DNA from: Rhynchopus sp. YZ270_cl-10
Taxonomy: Eukaryota; Euglenozoa; Diplonemea; Diplonemida; Diplonemidae
Direction of reading: 5' to 3'
DNA: 64,000 nt
Assembly (NCBI GenBank): GCA_964035575.1
Contig: OZ037852.1
Span: forward strand, 1,550,001 to 1,614,000
The number at the start of each line of letters is the position of its first letter. The first letter of the stretch is position 1. Below the pieces are notes generated by a model. It was not told the DNA's origin. It searched no databases and saw only the letters and a list, made by a program, of their open reading frames with translations. Made by a program: the position numbers and the translations under genes. This document shows positions 60,511-64,000 of the stretch, piece by piece.

Positions 60511-62661
60511 ATGCAAGCGATGGAAGACCAGCAAGGCTACGCAGCAGGCCCGGTAGGCGAACAGCAGGAGGACGGCTTTGTGTGGCCGACAGTGCAGTAT
60601 GTGATGCGCGAGTCGTTGGCGAACCTTTCTTTAACAGTTAGTTTGGCGCGCGCAACAGGGACAGGCGCACAGAAAGAGGACACCGCTGGTCCGAAGGAGT
60701 TGGTGGTGAACAAGCCGGAAGGGGAGGCTGTGGGGCTGCTTGTCAAGCTTGATGACAAACATCGTTTGGTAGTGACCGGCACCACAGAAGAGAGTGTGGC
60801 TGAGCGGACGTTGAATAACTTTACGGATTGTGTGATTGCTCTGGTTAATGGCCAGGTTCCTGGCGATGAGGCACAGTTTTTTGAACTGAGCTGCCAAGGT
60901 ACCGAGACAAGGGTGCAGTTTCAGAGTGCCGAGACGCATGATGCGTTGGGCCAAGAAGAGTCCTTTGTGGTGCTTGGCTGGCAGCAGAAGGTGCACCACC
61001 CAGAGGAGCTGCTCCTCATCCTCCAGAGGGATGAGAACGACACACAGCGGCAGGAGCTTTTGCAGTTTTTGCGTTCGTATGACGTCCCTGCGAAGGGGGG
61101 AGGGCCCAACCCGCTTTCCGCCCCGGCTGTACCCCCTCAGCTTGCACAGCAGATTTTCGCGCAGCTTCAACGCGAAGATGGGAACGTCTCGTCAGAAGCA
61201 CTGCTGCAAGCCATCAGCACGTCAGGGTGCGCATCTCCACAGCTAATATCCGCCATCTCCTCCTGTGGAGACACCGTCACCCACGAGGCATGGGACAGCA
61301 TGGCCAGTCGTCCTCTTCACTCCAAAAGCACTGCAGACTTTGACGTAAAGTTAGAACACCTCCTCAGCAGCACGCTGGTATGCACCTATGTCACCGGGGA
61401 GCAGCACAGCCTGCGGACGAGGTGGTTGGATCCAGTTGCGACATATGGGTTTGGCGGCAAGTCTGTGACAGACTACGAGGTGATGAAGGGGATAGAGAAG
61501 CATCAGCCGGTGGGGCACGGTGCGGTGGTGAAGTGGGACAAGGAGATCAACAGGGACGTGGTGGAGGAGCACGACATCGACGTGGCGGACCAACAGGAGA
61601 TGTTTGTCGTAGCTGCGTTCGGGCATGCAGAGAAGAACCGCCACGGTGCGTGGGTGTGGTACCGCGAAAAGGATGTGCTCCTAGCACACCTAGTCGCACA
61701 CAGCAAGACAGGCTTCTCCATGTGGCCGCCCCTCAGCGACCTGGGAGCAGTTGTTTCACAACGTCGCAGGATGGACGATCTGATCGAAGACGTCCCTGTC
61801 TCCAAGCCGTACACCATTCGCGTACCTCTCGGCACCCGAGGTGAAAGTGTGCAATACAAATACAGTGTTGGTGTGCGTGAGGCACACAATGCAGATGACC
61901 TTGCTAATAGTGACAATGTGTCTGAGGCTACGACGAGACATGAGGGGAGGGACGAAGAGGATCGGAGGAAGGAGATGCTGCACCGTGTCATTGTGTCGCA
62001 CTACCGGCAGATGCAGACAGCGAAGCGTGAGCAGAACCCCGAGGAGGATGCGGGGCTGCTCTCGGCACCCTCGCAGGCGGATGCGCAGAAGGTCCACTAC
62101 TTTGGCGATATCATGTCCGCATCGGGCTTCGAATGCTCCAATCTTTTCATAAAATTTGAGCTTGCGCTGCCCGACAAACAATGGCGGGTAGACAGCTCCC
62201 AGGCAGGGTTTGGTGGTGATGAGAACACAACGTGCTTCACGCAGACCTCGCGTATGGTACGCCGCAAGCTCACCGACGGCACGTTTGTTACCTTCTTCGC
62301 GTTTGCAATGCCGTTTGAACTGAACTGCTCGGCAAACAAGATCACTGCAGCGCACCCGAGAATGCTGATGGAGCTGCATTCTGAGCGGCAGTACGGTTCG
62401 CAGCAGCTGGAGGGCTATGGGTTTGTCGATCTCACCGTGTCGCCAGGGTCGCACCGTACCGTGGTGCAGTGCTGGCGCCCCGTCCAGTCCATCCGCCAGT
62501 CCCTCCGTGAGTTTTTCCTGAACGTCTCAACCGAGCTTGAACACACCTCCTATGCAGGTGTGCCTGCCCAGCAAGAAGGTCCCTTCCTCAATAAGTTCGG
62601 CTTCCATACCGAATCAACCGGGCGGGTCGAGGTGCGGTGGAACTGCATCATGCAAGCATAA
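60511..62661 (+). CDS. MKS1: MKS1-like B9-domain protein with N-terminal PDZ-like domain
   Basis: 716 aa, single exon. The B9 domain covers about 525-705: KVHYFGDIMSASGFECSNLF, KFELALPDKQWRV, QLEGYGFVDL, SPGSHRTVVQCWRP and NKFGFHTESTGRVEVRWNC, matching the MKS1 B9 and its conserved C-terminal block. Upstream, WVWYREKDVLLAHLV and RRRMDDLIEDVP fit the MKS1 linker. The N-terminus is unusual: VNKPEGEAVGLLVKLDDKHR..VIALVNGQVP (about 65-120) has the look of a PDZ domain, followed by helical EF-like segments (LLQAISTSGCASPQ). MKS1 is a ciliary transition-zone protein that gates the cilium with B9D1/B9D2. Human MKS1 (559 aa) is not PDZ-fused. Confidence 0.88.
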   Translation: MQAMEDQQGYAAGPVGEQQEDGFVWPTVQYVMRESLANLSLTVSLARATGTGAQKEDTAGPKELVVNKPEGEAVGLLVKLDDKHRLVVTGTTEESVAERTLNNFTDCVIALVNGQVPGDEAQFFELSCQGTETRVQFQSAETHDALGQEESFVVLGWQQKVHHPEELLLILQRDENDTQRQELLQFLRSYDVPAKGGGPNPLSAPAVPPQLAQQIFAQLQREDGNVSSEALLQAISTSGCASPQLISAISSCGDTVTHEAWDSMASRPLHSKSTADFDVKLEHLLSSTLVCTYVTGEQHSLRTRWLDPVATYGFGGKSVTDYEVMKGIEKHQPVGHGAVVKWDKEINRDVVEEHDIDVADQQEMFVVAAFGHAEKNRHGAWVWYREKDVLLAHLVAHSKTGFSMWPPLSDLGAVVSQRRRMDDLIEDVPVSKPYTIRVPLGTRGESVQYKYSVGVREAHNADDLANSDNVSEATTRHEGRDEEDRRKEMLHRVIVSHYRQMQTAKREQNPEEDAGLLSAPSQADAQKVHYFGDIMSASGFECSNLFIKFELALPDKQWRVDSSQAGFGGDENTTCFTQTSRMVRRKLTDGTFVTFFAFAMPFELNCSANKITAAHPRMLMELHSERQYGSQQLEGYGFVDLTVSPGSHRTVVQCWRPVQSIRQSLREFFLNVSTELEHTSYAGVPAQQEGPFLNKFGFHTESTGRVEVRWNCIMQA

Positions 62662-63058
62662 AAGAGAACAAAAAGGGGGAAAGTAATTGTTTGTTGCATG
62701 TTCCTCCTGACAGAATATAATGGGTTTTATTGTCCACAAACTGTTACAACAGAGGTGTTTATTCATCTTGTGGCCTTAGAAAAAATAAAATAGATAAAAA
62801 TCGCTTTTTTAAAAGCTCTGGCAAACAAAACGGTCTCTCCTCTCTCCCCTTTTTACCCCCCCTTTTTTTTCCTGTTCATTTGACACTTCACAAATGAGGG
62901 ATTCCATCGCAACCACAACCTTTTTCTATATTTGACTATTTTGCCAAGACTCGACACAGCTGCTCACAACTCTTTGCACACTTCACTTCAAAACCCTACC
63001 CTATACCCTATACCCTATGCCCACCTCTTCTCCCCTTCCCCTAGGCCCCTCCCCTCCC
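62662..63058. other. Gap and leader of the last gene
   Basis: T-rich then C-rich, with CCCTATACCCTATACCCTATG (about 62998-63020) and a candidate acceptor CCCCTAG at 63044, 14 nt before the ATG. No gene is seen. Confidence 0.45.
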
Positions 63059-64000
63059 ATGGATGATCTCATCATCCCGTCGCCCCCTTCGGACAATGTA
63101 CACATAGCAGTGCAGGGTGGGCGACGTACCTACAAGACGTCTCTGCAGCGTGGTAAGGATCGCGTGCGTGCTGCGACGGAGCGGCACCAGAGCACAACGA
63201 ACCCCACCCGGCAGTGGGCGCCGTGCAAGCAGGTGGGTGGGAGCGAGCGTGGCTGGCTGCGCGAGCTGGACCCACACTCAGAGAGGTATTCGTCTACAAT
63301 CATCGCGTCGGAGTTGGTTCTCAAGCAGGTGTACACCGAAACGGGGCGTGGTGGCGATGTCGTGGGTGGACCCTGCAAGAAGCGCACTGCAGTCGCAGTG
63401 ACACTGCTGTACCACCTCTCGGGCTTCTTCCAGCAGTACCAGGACCTCATGAAGTGCCTGCTCAGAGACCTAGTGGGCTCCATCTACGTGCAAGTTGAGC
63501 ACGACGCAGGCGCACTGTGGGACTGCCTTTGCAGCTCCGGGGAGGACTTCTTCCGCCGTCGTGCGTGCTACGAGGCTAATGAATTTGATGCAAAGCCAAC
63601 GTACTTCGAGGAGCACCGCACCATGAAGACTGCCCTAGAGCGCTATACCAAGGAGCGCAACCTGCTCTACACATGCAGGGGTGCACTCTGCTTGACATTA
63701 GACGCAGTCCTGAGGAGACGGGATGCGGACACACAAAAGCTCGTTCTCCGGTGGTGGTGGGCATTTACACGCATCGAAGGCCACTACAAACGGACGAACA
63801 CACGGAAGCAGCGACAAATGAGCAATGCAGTAAAGATGTCGTGGACGCGGCGCCTGGTGGCGATGCAGAGGCGATGTTTCACTGCCCTGCGTGCGAATGT
63901 CATGGAGACACGGTCCGGGAAGATGTCCATCGTGCGCAACAGTCTTGACCTGATCAAAGCTGAGCTCGTAGTGGTCAAAAACGAGTCGCGCATGTGTGTC
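63059..64000 (+). CDS. Basic helical protein, 3'-partial (314 codons visible)
   Basis: The frame from the ATG (MDDLIIPSPPSDNV) stays open to the window edge. Positions 1-110 are basic and disordered. Later it is helical and Arg/Lys/Trp-rich: TQKLVLRWWWAFTRIEGHYK, RTNTRKQRQMSNAVKMSWTR and LVAMQRRCFTALRANVME, a pattern like the products at 3377, 27844 and 56412. No named family recognised. The pyrimidine-rich leader with AG at 63043-63044 supports the start. Confidence 0.72.
   Translation, partial: MDDLIIPSPPSDNVHIAVQGGRRTYKTSLQRGKDRVRAATERHQSTTNPTRQWAPCKQVGGSERGWLRELDPHSERYSSTIIASELVLKQVYTETGRGGDVVGGPCKKRTAVAVTLLYHLSGFFQQYQDLMKCLLRDLVGSIYVQVEHDAGALWDCLCSSGEDFFRRRACYEANEFDAKPTYFEEHRTMKTALERYTKERNLLYTCRGALCLTLDAVLRRRDADTQKLVLRWWWAFTRIEGHYKRTNTRKQRQMSNAVKMSWTRRLVAMQRRCFTALRANVMETRSGKMSIVRNSLDLIKAELVVVKNESRMCV

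Noticed and set aside
62998-63020. CCCTATACCCTATACCCTATG as a telomeric or satellite repeat
   Set aside because: Only about three units in a C-rich leader; no tandem array and a gene follows directly.
1-64000. Spliced-leader RNA gene, CRISPR array, rRNA
   Set aside because: No sequence resembling the known euglenozoan leader or rRNA was found; the repeats are dispersed or tandem without spacers typical of CRISPR.

Overview
The window looks like nuclear DNA of a free-living flagellated protist. I infer a euglenozoan, perhaps diplonemid-like. Three things support this. All 20 genes I can support lie on the + strand, as in directional gene clusters. Many start codons sit just after a pyrimidine-rich tract ending in AG, as expected for spliced-leader acceptors or 5'UTR introns. 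A WCPPCR tryparedoxin-type redoxin lies directly upstream of a glutathione-peroxidase-type peroxidase. Eighteen cis-introns can be placed: 15 donors begin GTAT (13 of them GTATG), three are GTCTG, GTGTG and GTACG, all acceptors are AG, and sizes run from 45 to about 320 nt. No rRNA, tRNA, CRISPR or bacterial operon was found. The taxonomic placement is inference.

Layout: 1-1611 end of a CAP10/GT90 glycosyltransferase-like gene; 1976-2982 fold-back element with 346-bp arms; 3377-4966 helical basic protein; 5665-6714 ankyrin protein; 6994-8471 POLD2; 9440-11686 five-exon EF-hand-like protein; 13033-15726 Cache/cyclase-homology receptor; 16191-19666 condensin CAP-G; 20942-21776 membrane-anchored tryparedoxin-like protein; 22288-22767 glutathione-peroxidase-like protein; 23171-24559 JmjC/cupin protein; 24724-26391 LRR protein; 26469-27343 TIR element with target duplication; 27844-29118 helical protein; 29483-30210 small type I membrane protein; 31607-35413 EF-hand/WD40 protein (WDR49-like); 35733-36953 glutaryl-CoA dehydrogenase; 37297-38225 TIR element; 40089-42985 PTPDC1-like phosphatase; 45023-47506 longin/HPS1-like protein; 47754-51237 Q-rich and FGGKGD-rich RNA-binding-like protein; 51238-56411 repeat-rich gap with a TIR element and a 4 x 262-bp tandem array; 56412-58004 helical protein; 60511-62661 MKS1 with an N-terminal PDZ-like domain; 63059-64000 start of a helical gene that runs off the window.

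Several genes fit a cilium: MKS1 (transition zone), PTPDC1-like and WDR49-like. The four helical basic proteins may be cytoskeletal. The others are housekeeping (POLD2, CAP-G, GCDH) or redox (tryparedoxin plus peroxidase).

The most unusual signal is non-coding. The gaps hold at least 28 copies of short (about 40-100 nt) stem-loop repeats in a few related families, many sharing the loop ACGAGAG and most ending in a T-run (one family ends in an A-run). Every copy I found is on the + strand, the same as the genes. One copy lies inside an intron and one ends 11 nt before a start codon. This may be a family of structured RNA elements tied to transcript processing, or Pol III-like units.
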